Shown: positions 1 through 7,305 of the stretch, piece after piece | Position numbering within the stretch: position 1 is the first letter of the stretch | Layout of the letters: each line of letters opens with the position of its first letter | From: an uncultured Prevotellaceae bacterium | GTDB lineage: Bacteria > Bacteroidota > Bacteroidia > Bacteroidales > Bacteroidaceae | Direction: 5' to 3' | Length of the DNA stretch: 64,000 nt | NCBI GenBank assembly: GCA_949295905.1 | Contig: CASFNA010000022.1 | Span: 1-64,000, forward strand | Notes under the pieces: generated by a model | What the model was told of the DNA's origin: nothing | Database searches by the model: none | Seen by the model: the letters and a program-made list of their open reading frames with translations, nothing else | Position numbers and translations under genes: made by a program

Positions 1-345
1 CTTGTCGCCCTTCATGCGGCTGCCTTCATTTATCGTCACATCAGCATTGCCAATGGCTATGGTTATGGAAGTTTCGGTCTTCTCGAAGTTCACGAAGCCC
101 TCGCTGTCGCTGTTGCCCTTGACATTCTCCATCTTGATGTCTCCCAAGTTGAATGTTCCGAAAGAAAAGTCCTTGAGGGTGATGTCATACATTCCGTCAG
201 AGCCTGCAACCTCTTCAACAACAACCGTTGCCTCCTGTGACGTGGTCTCACCAAAAACATTTATTGACAAGTTGTCGGTGAATTCAGCTGCGTTAGCCGC
301 CAAAGCCATCACGGCCGCGGCTACAAGTGTAAAAATCTTCTTCAT
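1..345 (-). CDS. Calycin-like domain protein, 3' end outside the window
   Basis: The first 115 codons of a secreted protein are visible; the frame is open to base 1. It starts MKKIFTLVAAAVMALAANA, a typical signal peptide ending in a signal peptidase I site, followed by short beta-rich segments (FTDNLSINVFGE, MYDITLKDFSFG, INEGSRMKGDK) as in the calycin-like (PF13944-type) proteins of Bacteroidales. It is the last gene of a three-gene minus-strand set and begins 24 bp after the beta-barrel gene. Its role is unknown; a periplasmic or surface lipid- or ligand-binding barrel is inferred from the fold only. Confidence 0.65.
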   Translation of the reverse strand, partial: MKKIFTLVAAAVMALAANAAEFTDNLSINVFGETTSQEATVVVEEVAGSDGMYDITLKDFSFGTFNLGDIKMENVKGNSDSEGFVNFEKTETSITIAIGNADVTINEGSRMKGDK

Positions 346-369
346 AAATTTTCCTTTCTTTTTTGTTGA

Positions 370-1122
370 TTATTTGATTCTGTAACTTATACCTATTGTT
401 CCATAGACCGGATAAAGATTCTGCTCGATGGTATCGAAATCGTTGTCGAAGATGTCGGTGAAGCCCCACGACAGGTCGGCGAACACGCCCCAATGGCGGT
501 GGAAGTACCAGTCTACGCCGGCCAACATGCCGAACTGCCACGAACGCATGGAGTCAGAGAAGTCGTATGTGCCGCGGCTACCGACCTCGGTGCCTACATA
601 TACCTTCTGTCCCGTTGGGTCGCCGACGCGGATATAGCCGTCATAAACATCGCCGGTGAACTTGTGCGAGCGCACATAAGAGAGGTATGGACCGAGTTTT
701 ATATGCAGGTTGTTGTTCACTGCGTATGTAGCCAAGAGCGGCAATGTAAGCATCCACTGCTCCACATCGATGCTGACGCCGCCGGTGAAGTTGCCTTCAA
801 GCCGCTGGTTCCCGCGTACAAAAGCCATGTGGTAGTTCTTAACGGTAGACTCGACCTTCATTCCCTTGTTCTCAAGATACAGGCCGGTAGTCAAGCCCCA
901 GTGCTCGCTGAAATCGCGGTAAACGCCGAGACCGAGGTTGAAATTGGGCGTAAGGGTGAACTTGTCGAGGCTGCGGATGGTGGCAGGCATGCCCATGGGG
1001 GCCGTGCCTCCTATGCTGTAGCCGAAACGCAGGTTGTACGTAAGGTTGTCGAACAGGCGGAACGCTCCTGCCTGCGTGGCCGTAAGGGCGGCCAGTATGA
1101 TGGTGAATATCGCTTTCTTCAT
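370..1122 (-). CDS. Outer-membrane beta-barrel (porin-family) protein
   Basis: A 250-aa protein with an N-terminal signal peptide (MKKAIFTIILAALTATQAGA), then alternating amphipathic strands with aromatic residues (TPNFNLGLGVYRDF, WGLTTGLYLENKG, WGVFADLSWGFTDIF) and a terminal strand ending GISYRIK. This is the pattern of the OMP_b-brl/porin-family eight-stranded barrels common in Bacteroidetes. It starts 2 bp after the stop of the PCMD lipoprotein gene and precedes the calycin-like gene, so the three are probably one transcript whose products sit in the outer membrane. The transported or bound substrate cannot be told from the sequence. Confidence 0.7.
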   Translation of the reverse strand: MKKAIFTIILAALTATQAGAFRLFDNLTYNLRFGYSIGGTAPMGMPATIRSLDKFTLTPNFNLGLGVYRDFSEHWGLTTGLYLENKGMKVESTVKNYHMAFVRGNQRLEGNFTGGVSIDVEQWMLTLPLLATYAVNNNLHIKLGPYLSYVRSHKFTGDVYDGYIRVGDPTGQKVYVGTEVGSRGTYDFSDSMRSWQFGMLAGVDWYFHRHWGVFADLSWGFTDIFDNDFDTIEQNLYPVYGTIGISYRIK

Positions 1123-1124
1123 AG

Positions 1125-2294
1125 CTATTCGGTTTTTTCTGCGCAGATTACTTTCACTTCGTCAATGTAGAGCGTGCTGCCGATGGCACCGCGGAACGAC
1201 GCACCCTCAATGCTCGAGGTGAACACTACGGCGAGGTTGTAGCCGCGGTTTTGCAGCACTTCGCGGTCTATCGGCCGGTGGTAGTCGAAGTCAACGATGA
1301 ATTCCGTCCATTCGTCAACATCTGTAACGTTTTCCACCTGGGCTATTGCGACAATCTGCTCACTGGTCTTCACGTCGTCGCCGTGCAGATAAAAAGCGTT
1401 TCCTTTGCTGTCTTGGTTGCGGTAGAGCACGGCGTAAATGTCGCCTTTGTCGTATGTTCCGGATATGGGGCGTTGGTCGCCGTCTATACACTGGCCGCCC
1501 GATTTGTATTTATACCATCCTGTAAACTGCAGCGGCTCCTGGTTGAAGGTGCGGCCGAACTGGGTGGCCTTCATTGCGCCTTCAATTCCGCTCAATGCCT
1601 TGCTGGCGTCAAATTCGCCTATGAAGAGGTTGCCTGCGGCGATGCCCATATGCACCATGCTGCCGAAAGTGCCGGTACTCATCGTTTCAAGCTTCACGCC
1701 CTTGCCGCTGTGTCCGTCGCTTACAGGCGACGATGGGTACTCGTCTGCCGGTGTGCTGCCGCCGGCGAGCTGCGCACTTAGGTTGAAGCCGGCGTTGCCT
1801 GTGGCCCAGTTGCCGAGCCATTCGCCGGTTGACGAGAGATCGCTCCACTCGTAATATTGCCCTCCGGCAGAGCCGTTGACAAGCTGTGTGTTCTCGAAGT
1901 CGTATTCAGTGGAGCTGTATGCCTCGCGGAACGACACGTTGTACTTGCGTGTCCACTCGCCGTCCTGCGACGTTACGGTATAAACCGTCACTTTGCCGTC
2001 CGAGAAGTCGTGTGTGCTCCCGTTTTCGGGGCTTACCGTCGCGCCCTCGGTTAGGCGGAACATCGGCGCCATTGCTGACACGTCAACGCCATCTTTTACT
2101 TCAAAAACGATGTCGTTGGCGTTTGAGAGCACGTTCACGAGCGTATCGCTCTCGGCAAAGAATATGTCCGTTGGGTTGTCAAGGTGGACGTAAGCCTGCT
2201 CGATGTCGCATTCGGCGTTGAGCGGTTCGTCCTTGAAACATGACGTGAGCGAACCGCACAAGGCTGCGCCGAGCAGCAGGTGGTAAATCTTCAT
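1125..2294 (-). CDS. PCMD-domain lipoprotein
   Basis: A 389-aa lipoprotein. I place the start at 2294 because it is followed directly by a signal peptide with lipobox (LLLGAALCGSLTSC); a longer open frame upstream has no such feature. Residues about 20-140 look like a small beta domain. The C-terminal part has the hallmarks of the PCMD (putative carbohydrate metabolism) domain: YDFENTQLVNG, an N/W-rich stretch, DGHSGKGVKLET, GNLFIGEFDAS, and a FTGWYKYKSGG motif. PCMD proteins are Bacteroidetes surface proteins presumed to bind glycans; that function is not proven. First gene of the minus-strand set with the barrel and calycin-like genes. Confidence 0.75.
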   Translation of the reverse strand: MKIYHLLLGAALCGSLTSCFKDEPLNAECDIEQAYVHLDNPTDIFFAESDTLVNVLSNANDIVFEVKDGVDVSAMAPMFRLTEGATVSPENGSTHDFSDGKVTVYTVTSQDGEWTRKYNVSFREAYSSTEYDFENTQLVNGSAGGQYYEWSDLSSTGEWLGNWATGNAGFNLSAQLAGGSTPADEYPSSPVSDGHSGKGVKLETMSTGTFGSMVHMGIAAGNLFIGEFDASKALSGIEGAMKATQFGRTFNQEPLQFTGWYKYKSGGQCIDGDQRPISGTYDKGDIYAVLYRNQDSKGNAFYLHGDDVKTSEQIVAIAQVENVTDVDEWTEFIVDFDYHRPIDREVLQNRGYNLAVVFTSSIEGASFRGAIGSTLYIDEVKVICAEKTE

Positions 2295-2403
2295 ATATAT
2301 TATATAATGTGAGAAATTGGATGCAAAGGTATACGAAAAAACGTTTCCCACAAAATTTTGGGGCAATAAGTGCATAATTTTCAATGACTTTTTACATAAA
2401 GCG

Positions 2404-2441
2404 AAGCCCCCTCCCGGCCTCCCCGAGGGGAAGGGAAAGGG
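2404..2441. repeat. Family B palindrome (B1)
   Basis: GC-rich inverted repeat around CCTCCCCGAGGGGAAGG. Family B has at least ten copies in the window, all between genes, with a core of CCTCCCCGAGGGGAGG flanked on one side by GCCCCTCCCAA. Similar palindromes are known from many Bacteroidetes genomes. B1 lies in the 526-bp gap between the divergent PCMD and dapB genes, which also holds A1, C1 and B2 and no convincing gene. Confidence 0.7.
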
Positions 2442-2455
2442 TTAGCCGTGTTGTG

Positions 2456-2543
2456 AAAGGCGGCAAACGGCGACGCAAAAGGCTATCTTTTAGAGCGTAA
2501 AAGGCCACCTTTTGCAGGCTAAAAGACGGCATATTAGTAAGCT
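2456..2543. repeat. Family A four-unit 22-bp repeat (A1)
   Basis: Four consecutive 22-bp units starting at 2456, 2478, 2500 and 2522. Each begins with an AAAGGCCGYCTTTT-like core followed by an unrelated 8-bp linker. Units 1 and 4 are degenerate here. It lies between divergently transcribed genes, so it is not a terminator for either neighbour. Confidence 0.75.
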
Positions 2544-2556
2544 GTTGATTATCAGC

Positions 2557-2652
2557 GGCTTATTTGGCCAATGCGGCCTACCGGGCTAATTGGGCCTAAT
2601 AAGCCTGATAGGCCGGGCAAATAAGCCCAATTAGCCCGATGAGCCGGATGCG
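2557..2652. repeat. Family C palindrome (C1)
   Basis: Imperfect inverted repeat built from GGCTAATTGGGC-like and GGCTTATTNGGCC words read in both directions. Five copies of this family are seen in the window, all intergenic. Confidence 0.65.
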
Positions 2653-2685
2653 CCATTGCGGCGAAATGGCAGGCAACGGCAAACC

Positions 2686-2722
2686 AACTCCTCCCCTCGG
2701 GGAGGTCGGGAGGGGGGCTTCC
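2686..2722. repeat. Family B palindrome (B2)
   Basis: Inverted-orientation copy of B1 (CTCCCCTCGGGGAGG, then TCGGGAGGGGGGC). B1 and B2 thus bracket A1 and C1 as one composite block. Confidence 0.7.
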
Positions 2723-2820
2723 TCTTGGCTGGGAGTGGCCGTTTACCTTTTTTATTACATTTTATTTCCTTGTCTCCCCGATTTGCATTACCTTTGTGGC
2801 AGATTTAAATCTATTGTAAG

Positions 2821-3576
2821 ATGAAGATAGCATTGATAGGCTACGGCAAGATGGGCAAGATGATTGAGCAAATCGCCCGCGGCCGCGGCCACGAGATTGT
2901 ATGTATAATCGACGTTGACAACCAGCAGGATTTCGACTCGGCGGAGTTCGCATCGGCCGACGTCGCCATAGAGTTCACCAACCCCACGGCGGCCTACGGC
3001 AACTACCTCAAGGCCTGGGCTAAGGGCGTAAAGGTGGTTTCGGGCTCTACGGGATGGATGAAGGAGCACGGCGGCGACGTGCGCCGCCAGTGCTCGGAAG
3101 AAGGCAAGACGCTCTTCTGGGCATCCAACTTCAGCGTGGGCGTAGCCATATTCTCCGCCGTAAACAGGTATTTGGCACGGATAATGAACGGCTTTCCGCA
3201 GTACGACGTGCGCATGGAGGAGACCCACCACGTGCACAAGCTCGACGCTCCGAGCGGCACCGCCATCACGCTGGCCGAGGAAATAGTCGATGAACTCGAC
3301 CGCAAGAGCGGCTGGGTGAAGGGCACCCTGCTCGCGCCCGACGGCTCGCTGACCGGCCAGGCGGCCTGCGCCGACGACCAGCTGGCCATAGACAGCATAC
3401 GCCGCGACGAGGTGCCGGGCATACACACCATCAAGTATGACTCCGAGGCCGACTGCATCACCATTACGCACGACGCCCACTCGCGCAAGGGTTTCGCCCT
3501 CGGCGCGGTGCTGGCCGCCGAATACACCAGGGAGCACAGCGGCCTGCTGACAATAGGAGACATGTTCAAGTTCTAA
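2821..3576 (+). CDS. dapB: 4-hydroxy-tetrahydrodipicolinate reductase
   Basis: A 251-aa cytoplasmic enzyme that reduces hydroxy-tetrahydrodipicolinate with NAD(P)H in the lysine/diaminopimelate pathway. The N-terminal Rossmann motif is GYGKMGKMIE; EFTNPTAA and GSTGW follow; the substrate-binding and catalytic segment EETHHVHKLDAPSGTA is intact near residue 140, and the end HDAHSRKGFALGAV matches the family. Length is typical for Bacteroidetes. A -7 element TACCTTTG lies at 2789-2796. It heads a plus-strand run with lepB, its paralogue and wbqC; the gaps between them carry palindromic repeats. Confidence 0.96.
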   Translation: MKIALIGYGKMGKMIEQIARGRGHEIVCIIDVDNQQDFDSAEFASADVAIEFTNPTAAYGNYLKAWAKGVKVVSGSTGWMKEHGGDVRRQCSEEGKTLFWASNFSVGVAIFSAVNRYLARIMNGFPQYDVRMEETHHVHKLDAPSGTAITLAEEIVDELDRKSGWVKGTLLAPDGSLTGQAACADDQLAIDSIRRDEVPGIHTIKYDSEADCITITHDAHSRKGFALGAVLAAEYTREHSGLLTIGDMFKF

Positions 3577-3580
3577 GAAA

Positions 3581-3613
3581 CAGCCCCTCCCAACCTCCCC
3601 GAGGGGAGGTGCC
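3581..3613. repeat. Family B palindrome (B3)
   Basis: Copy with core CCTCCCCGAGGGGAGG directly after the dapB stop; a hairpin here could act as a 3' end. Confidence 0.65.
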
Positions 3614-3656
3614 TGGTTACCATTTGTGGATTACCCTATCGGCAAAAGCATTTCAA

Positions 3657-3692
3657 GCTCCCTCCCTTGGGGAGGGTTGGGGTGGGTGTCAG
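3657..3692. repeat. Family B palindrome (B4)
   Basis: Variant with core CTCCCTTGGGGAGGG followed by TTGGGGTGGGTGTCAGG. The same extended tail recurs in B10 at 58551. Confidence 0.6.
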
Positions 3693-3726
3693 GCGCTGTG
3701 TTTGTTGACATTTTATTACCGTCCTT

Positions 3727-5154
3727 ATGGAAAAGAAAAAACTCAATATGAAGAAGCAGTGGGCAAAGTGCATCACGGTGCTCGTGCTTTACCTCCTCTT
3801 CCTGCTCTGGGTGAAGAGCTGGCTGGGGCTTATTGTCGTGCCGTTCATCTTCGACGTGTACATCACGAAGAAGATAAAGTGGCAGTGGTGGAAGAACTCC
3901 GAGCCGCCGGTGCGCTTCATCATGTCGTGGGTTGACGCCATAGTGTTCGCCCTCGTTGCCGTTTACTTCATCAACCTGTTCTTCTTCCAGAACTACGTCA
4001 TACCCTCCAGCTCGCTTGAGAAGTCGCTGCTTACGGGCGACTACCTCTTCGTAAGCAAGGTAAGCTACGGTCCGCGCATACCCGAGACGCCGCTCACCAT
4101 GCCGCTGACTCAGCACACGCTGCCCGTAGTAAAGTGCAAGTCGTACCTGGAATGGCCCAAGTGGGACTACCGCCGCGTGAAAGGCCTCGGCCATGTGGAG
4201 CTTAACGACATCGTGGTGTTCAACTATCCTGCCGGCGACACGCTCGTAAGCAACGAGCGGTACCAGGCCGCCGACTACTACCAGATGTGCTACTCGTTCG
4301 GCTCGCAGCTGCTCAACTACCAGCCCGAGATGGCGAAGCTCACGCCGCAGGAGCAGTATGACTGGTACCAAAAAGTATATGCCACGGGGCGGCAGTACAT
4401 ACTTGAGAACCCGGGAGAATACGGCAAGGTTATCACACGACCGACCGACCGCCGCGAGAACTACGTGAAGCGGTGCGTCGGACTGCCGGGACAGACGCTG
4501 CAAATAAAGAACCGCATAGTCTACCTTGACGGCAAACCGAACAAGGAACCCGACAATGTGCAGTACACATACTACGTAAAACTGCTACAGCCCATACCCG
4601 AGGAGATGCTACAGGAACTCGGTATAAGCATGGAAGACCTTACCAGCCTGAACCAGAGCGGCTACATGCCGCTGACCAAGAGGGCGGTCGGTGCGCTCTC
4701 GAAGCGCAAGGACATCGTGGAGAGCATACGCCTTAACACCGACACTATAACGGGAGACATCTATCCGCTGAACGCCAACACGGGCTGGACGCGCGACAAC
4801 TACGGCCCCGTATGGATACCGAAGAAGGACGAAACGGTACGCCTGACAATGCAGAACATAGCCGTTTACGAGCGGCCCATCCGCGTCTACGAGGGCAACG
4901 ACCTGCAAGTGCGCGACGGAAAAATATACATCAACGGCAAGCAAACCGACCGATATACGTTCAAGATGGACTATTACTGGATGATGGGCGACAACCGCCA
5001 CAACTCGGCCGACTCGCGCTACTGGGGCTTCGTGCCTGAAGACCACATAGTAGGCAAGCCCATCTTCATCTGGTGGAGCAGCGACCCCGACCGCGGCGGC
5101 TTCTCCGGCATACGCTGGAAGCGGCTGTTCAGGATGGTGGACGATATTAAATAG
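3727..5154 (+). CDS. lepB: Signal peptidase I
   Basis: A 475-aa membrane protease that removes signal peptides from exported proteins. Two or three N-terminal hydrophobic segments (about residues 12-45 and 66-88) precede the catalytic domain. The serine box reads PSSSLEKSLLTGDYLFVSK, placing the nucleophile at Ser96, followed by Leu where most enzymes have Met. The general-base lysine is Lys248 in ENYVKRCVGLPG. The C-terminal box MGDNRHNSADSRYWGFVP is intact. A long insert between the boxes makes it larger than the E. coli enzyme, as usual in Bacteroidales. It is followed by a catalytically degenerate paralogue. Confidence 0.93.
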   Translation: MEKKKLNMKKQWAKCITVLVLYLLFLLWVKSWLGLIVVPFIFDVYITKKIKWQWWKNSEPPVRFIMSWVDAIVFALVAVYFINLFFFQNYVIPSSSLEKSLLTGDYLFVSKVSYGPRIPETPLTMPLTQHTLPVVKCKSYLEWPKWDYRRVKGLGHVELNDIVVFNYPAGDTLVSNERYQAADYYQMCYSFGSQLLNYQPEMAKLTPQEQYDWYQKVYATGRQYILENPGEYGKVITRPTDRRENYVKRCVGLPGQTLQIKNRIVYLDGKPNKEPDNVQYTYYVKLLQPIPEEMLQELGISMEDLTSLNQSGYMPLTKRAVGALSKRKDIVESIRLNTDTITGDIYPLNANTGWTRDNYGPVWIPKKDETVRLTMQNIAVYERPIRVYEGNDLQVRDGKIYINGKQTDRYTFKMDYYWMMGDNRHNSADSRYWGFVPEDHIVGKPIFIWWSSDPDRGGFSGIRWKRLFRMVDDIK

Positions 5155-5157
5155 CAG

Positions 5158-5276
5158 ACGAGTTGACAAGTGACAAGCAGACAAGGGAATTTGCCTTGCA
5201 AGTTCGTCACTTGTCAACTTGCCGATTAACATATCTTCCTTGTCTGCTCGTCACTTGTCAACTTGTCAACTGAAAA
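5158..5276. repeat. Imperfect inverted repeat between lepB and its paralogue
   Basis: The left arm has GTTGACAAGTGACAAGCAG and the right arm CTTGTCTGCTCGTCACTTG with TCACTTGTCAACTTG repeats. It shares the words GCAGACAAGG and GACAAGCAG with the middle of the D4 and D5 elements, so it probably belongs to the same group. Confidence 0.6.
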
Positions 5277-5894
5277 ATGAAGAGTGCGTTCAAGTTTGTG
5301 ATGGCGCTGACGGTCACAATCTTGCTGATGTTGGCTTTCCGCGCTTTGGCGTTCACCGTTTACACGGTAAGGGGCACGGCCATAGAGCCTGCCTTCAACA
5401 ACGGCGACCGTGTGCTGGTGAACCGCTGGAGCTATGGCCTGCGCACAGGCGGCGGCGGAATGTTCGCCTACTCGCGCTGGGCGGAGAGGCGGGCGGAAAG
5501 GGGCGAGCTCGTGGTGTTCAACTCGCCGCTGGACACGCTGCGCCCCGTGAGGCGGCGCGAGGTGATGGCCTACTACTGCAAAGGCGTGCCCGGCGACACC
5601 GCAAGAGCGTGGAGCGCAGCCCTGGCACTGCCCTGCCGAGGCGAAGCGGTGACCGTAACGAAGGAAAACTTAGGGCTAATCAGCCACATATATAATATGT
5701 ACGAAGGGCGCAAGGCCCGCATCCGGGGCGGCAGGCTGTACGTAGACGGCATGGCGGCGGACTGCGCCGTGTTCAAGTATGACTACTACTGGCTCGCGCC
5801 TTCAAACCCTGACGGAATGACGGACATGCTCGTCCCCGACAACCACATAATAGGAAGGGTGGTATTGAGGCTGACACCAATACGAAAAAGATAA
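5277..5894 (+). CDS. S26 signal peptidase paralogue, predicted inactive
   Basis: A 205-aa protein with one N-terminal membrane segment (about residues 5-27) and a compact S26 fold. Aligned on lepB, the serine box reads GTAIEPAFNNGDRVLVNR: the nucleophile position is Ala35 instead of Ser. In the lysine box (MAYYCKGVPGD) the catalytic lysine position is Tyr99; a lysine is present only three residues later. The third box (LAPSNPDGMTDMLVPDNHIIG) lacks the GDN-SxDSR residues. It therefore looks like a pseudo-enzyme kept next to the active enzyme, perhaps a partner or regulator; that role is inference. The frame is intact, so it is not an obvious pseudogene. Confidence 0.75.
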   Translation: MKSAFKFVMALTVTILLMLAFRALAFTVYTVRGTAIEPAFNNGDRVLVNRWSYGLRTGGGGMFAYSRWAERRAERGELVVFNSPLDTLRPVRRREVMAYYCKGVPGDTARAWSAALALPCRGEAVTVTKENLGLISHIYNMYEGRKARIRGGRLYVDGMAADCAVFKYDYYWLAPSNPDGMTDMLVPDNHIIGRVVLRLTPIRKR

Positions 5895-5896
5895 AC

Positions 5897-5932
5897 CCCA
5901 AAGCCCCTCCCAACCTCCCCAAGGGGAGGAGC
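5897..5932. repeat. Family B palindrome (B5)
   Basis: CCCCTCCCAACCTCCCCAAGGGGAGG immediately downstream of the signal-peptidase paralogue; core changed to CCAAGG but still symmetric. Confidence 0.65.
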
Positions 5933-5950
5933 CGGGCAAGCCTTGCGCGC

Positions 5951-6035
5951 TAACGGCGCATCAGGCTCATTAGTCTTATCAGGCATATTGGACCTAATAA
6001 GCCAGATAAGCCTAATGAGCCAGATACGCCAAGGC
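5951..6035. repeat. Family C palindrome (C2)
   Basis: Two arms of about 30 bp (GGCGCATCAGGCTCATTAG against CTAATGAGCCAGATACGCC) with a short centre. Just beyond, at 6050-6130, are AACTTCTTTAACTTCT words like the arm of the D elements. Confidence 0.65.
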
Positions 6036-6132
6036 GGCAAAGCATACGTCTTGAACTTCTTGGCGAGCGCAGCGAGCGATAACTTCTTTAACCCCTCTAA
6101 CTTCTGAAAACAAATCCTTTAACTTCTGAAAA

Positions 6133-6786
6133 ATGTCCCAGGCACTTCTTTCATCGGCGTATTTCGCCCCAATTCAATGGTACCAGAAGCTCCACCGTTA
6201 CGACAAGGTGACGGTGGAAGCCTACGACAGCTTCATCAAGCAGACTTACCGCAACCGCTGCCTCATAGCCACAACGGCCGGAGTGCAGGCTCTGACGGTG
6301 CCCGTGGAGCGCGGCACGGACGGCTCGGATGCAGACAATGCGCAGCCGACAAAAAAGTGCCTGATGAAGGACGTGCGCATAAGCGACCACGGCAACTGGC
6401 GCCACCTGCACTGGAACGCGCTGCAAAGCGCCTACGGCGAGTCGCCCTTCTTCGAGTTTTACGCCGACGACGTGCGGCCTTTCTTCGAGCGCAGGTGGAA
6501 GTATCTGTACGACTTCAACGCCGAGATATGCGCCAAAATATGCGAATTAATCGGCCTTTCGCCCTGCGTCAGCCCCTCGACGGAGTACATACCGGCCGAC
6601 GACGCGCGGCTGACGGACGTGGCCGACCTGCGCGACGCCATCCGCCCAAAGCATCCCCTGCCCGACCCCCTTTTCTCTCCGCGCCGCTATTACCAGGTGT
6701 ACGAGGCGAAGCACGGATTCCAGCCCAACCTCAGCATACTAGACCTGCTCTTCAACATGGGGCCCGAGAGCCTGCTGTATCTCTGA
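6133..6786 (+). CDS. WbqC-like family protein
   Basis: A 217-aa cytoplasmic protein. The start LLSSAYFAPIQWYQKL, the segment ESFIKQTYRNR-like SFIKQTYRNRCLI, LTVPVERG, DVRISDHGNWRHLHWNAL and YGESPFFEFYADD are signatures of the WbqC-like family, whose members often occur in surface-polysaccharide loci but also, in Bacteroidetes, downstream of signal peptidase genes as here. Biochemical role unproven. Ends before a 519-bp gap that holds family E element E1 and no convincing gene. Confidence 0.8.
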   Translation: MSQALLSSAYFAPIQWYQKLHRYDKVTVEAYDSFIKQTYRNRCLIATTAGVQALTVPVERGTDGSDADNAQPTKKCLMKDVRISDHGNWRHLHWNALQSAYGESPFFEFYADDVRPFFERRWKYLYDFNAEICAKICELIGLSPCVSPSTEYIPADDARLTDVADLRDAIRPKHPLPDPLFSPRRYYQVYEAKHGFQPNLSILDLLFNMGPESLLYL

Positions 6787-6861
6787 TTTTCACGGTTCAT
6801 CCACAGTTCAAACGTACGAGCAATCCAATAGTAATAAAAAATAAGCACAAATAGAATACTG

Positions 6862-6981
6862 CCCTTGTAGGGACATAATTCATTATGTCCGCACGTTTCA
6901 CAAGAAACGTATTTCGCAGCCAAGCACCATTCATACGCTCTTCAGAGCGTACGGACATAATGAATTATGTCCCTACAAGGG
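6862..6981. repeat. Family E hairpin element (E1)
   Basis: A 120-bp element with 34-bp terminal inverted repeats beginning CCCTTGTAGGGACATAATTC. Each arm itself contains the palindrome GGACATAATTCATTATGTCC. Between the arms are two small hairpins, GTTTC(acaa)GAAAC and ACGCTCT(tc)AGAGCGT. The remaining 6982-7305 shows only a -7 box for pnp (TACCTTTG at 7256-7263). Confidence 0.8.
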
Positions 6982-7305
6982 AGGAGTCCTTTTATGTGGC
7001 TTATCATGACGAATGAAAATTATGATACCCCCGAACTGCGGATGATGGTCTTTTGCAGGGCGTTTCATAACCGACTGGCAGCCAAAAGGTTACGCGCGGC
7101 GCGGCGACCGGCGGCATTGCATGGTGTAAGCAACCGCCGTCGGCGCACACAGTTTTATGCCGTGCCGGGCGCGGCTACGCCTGCCGATAAGGTGAAAAAA
7201 TGACAATTTAATGCAGATTTAAAGCCAAAGAGCGTTGTGTTCGGCAAAAAATGGTTACCTTTGGCGAGATTTTTTTGATGTAAAAAGATATTTTTTGATT
7301 TTTAG

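Noticed and set aside
493-1170. Long opposite-strand open frames over GC-rich genes
   Set aside because: They are antisense shadows with low-complexity His/Arg/Ala/Val composition over clearly recognised genes.
2295-2384. Longer N-terminus for the PCMD lipoprotein
   Set aside because: The extra 30 residues would bury the signal peptide and lipobox.
6967-7203. Possible 78-codon gene after element E1
   Set aside because: It begins inside the repeat arm, has an Arg/Ala-rich shadow composition and no recognisable domain.
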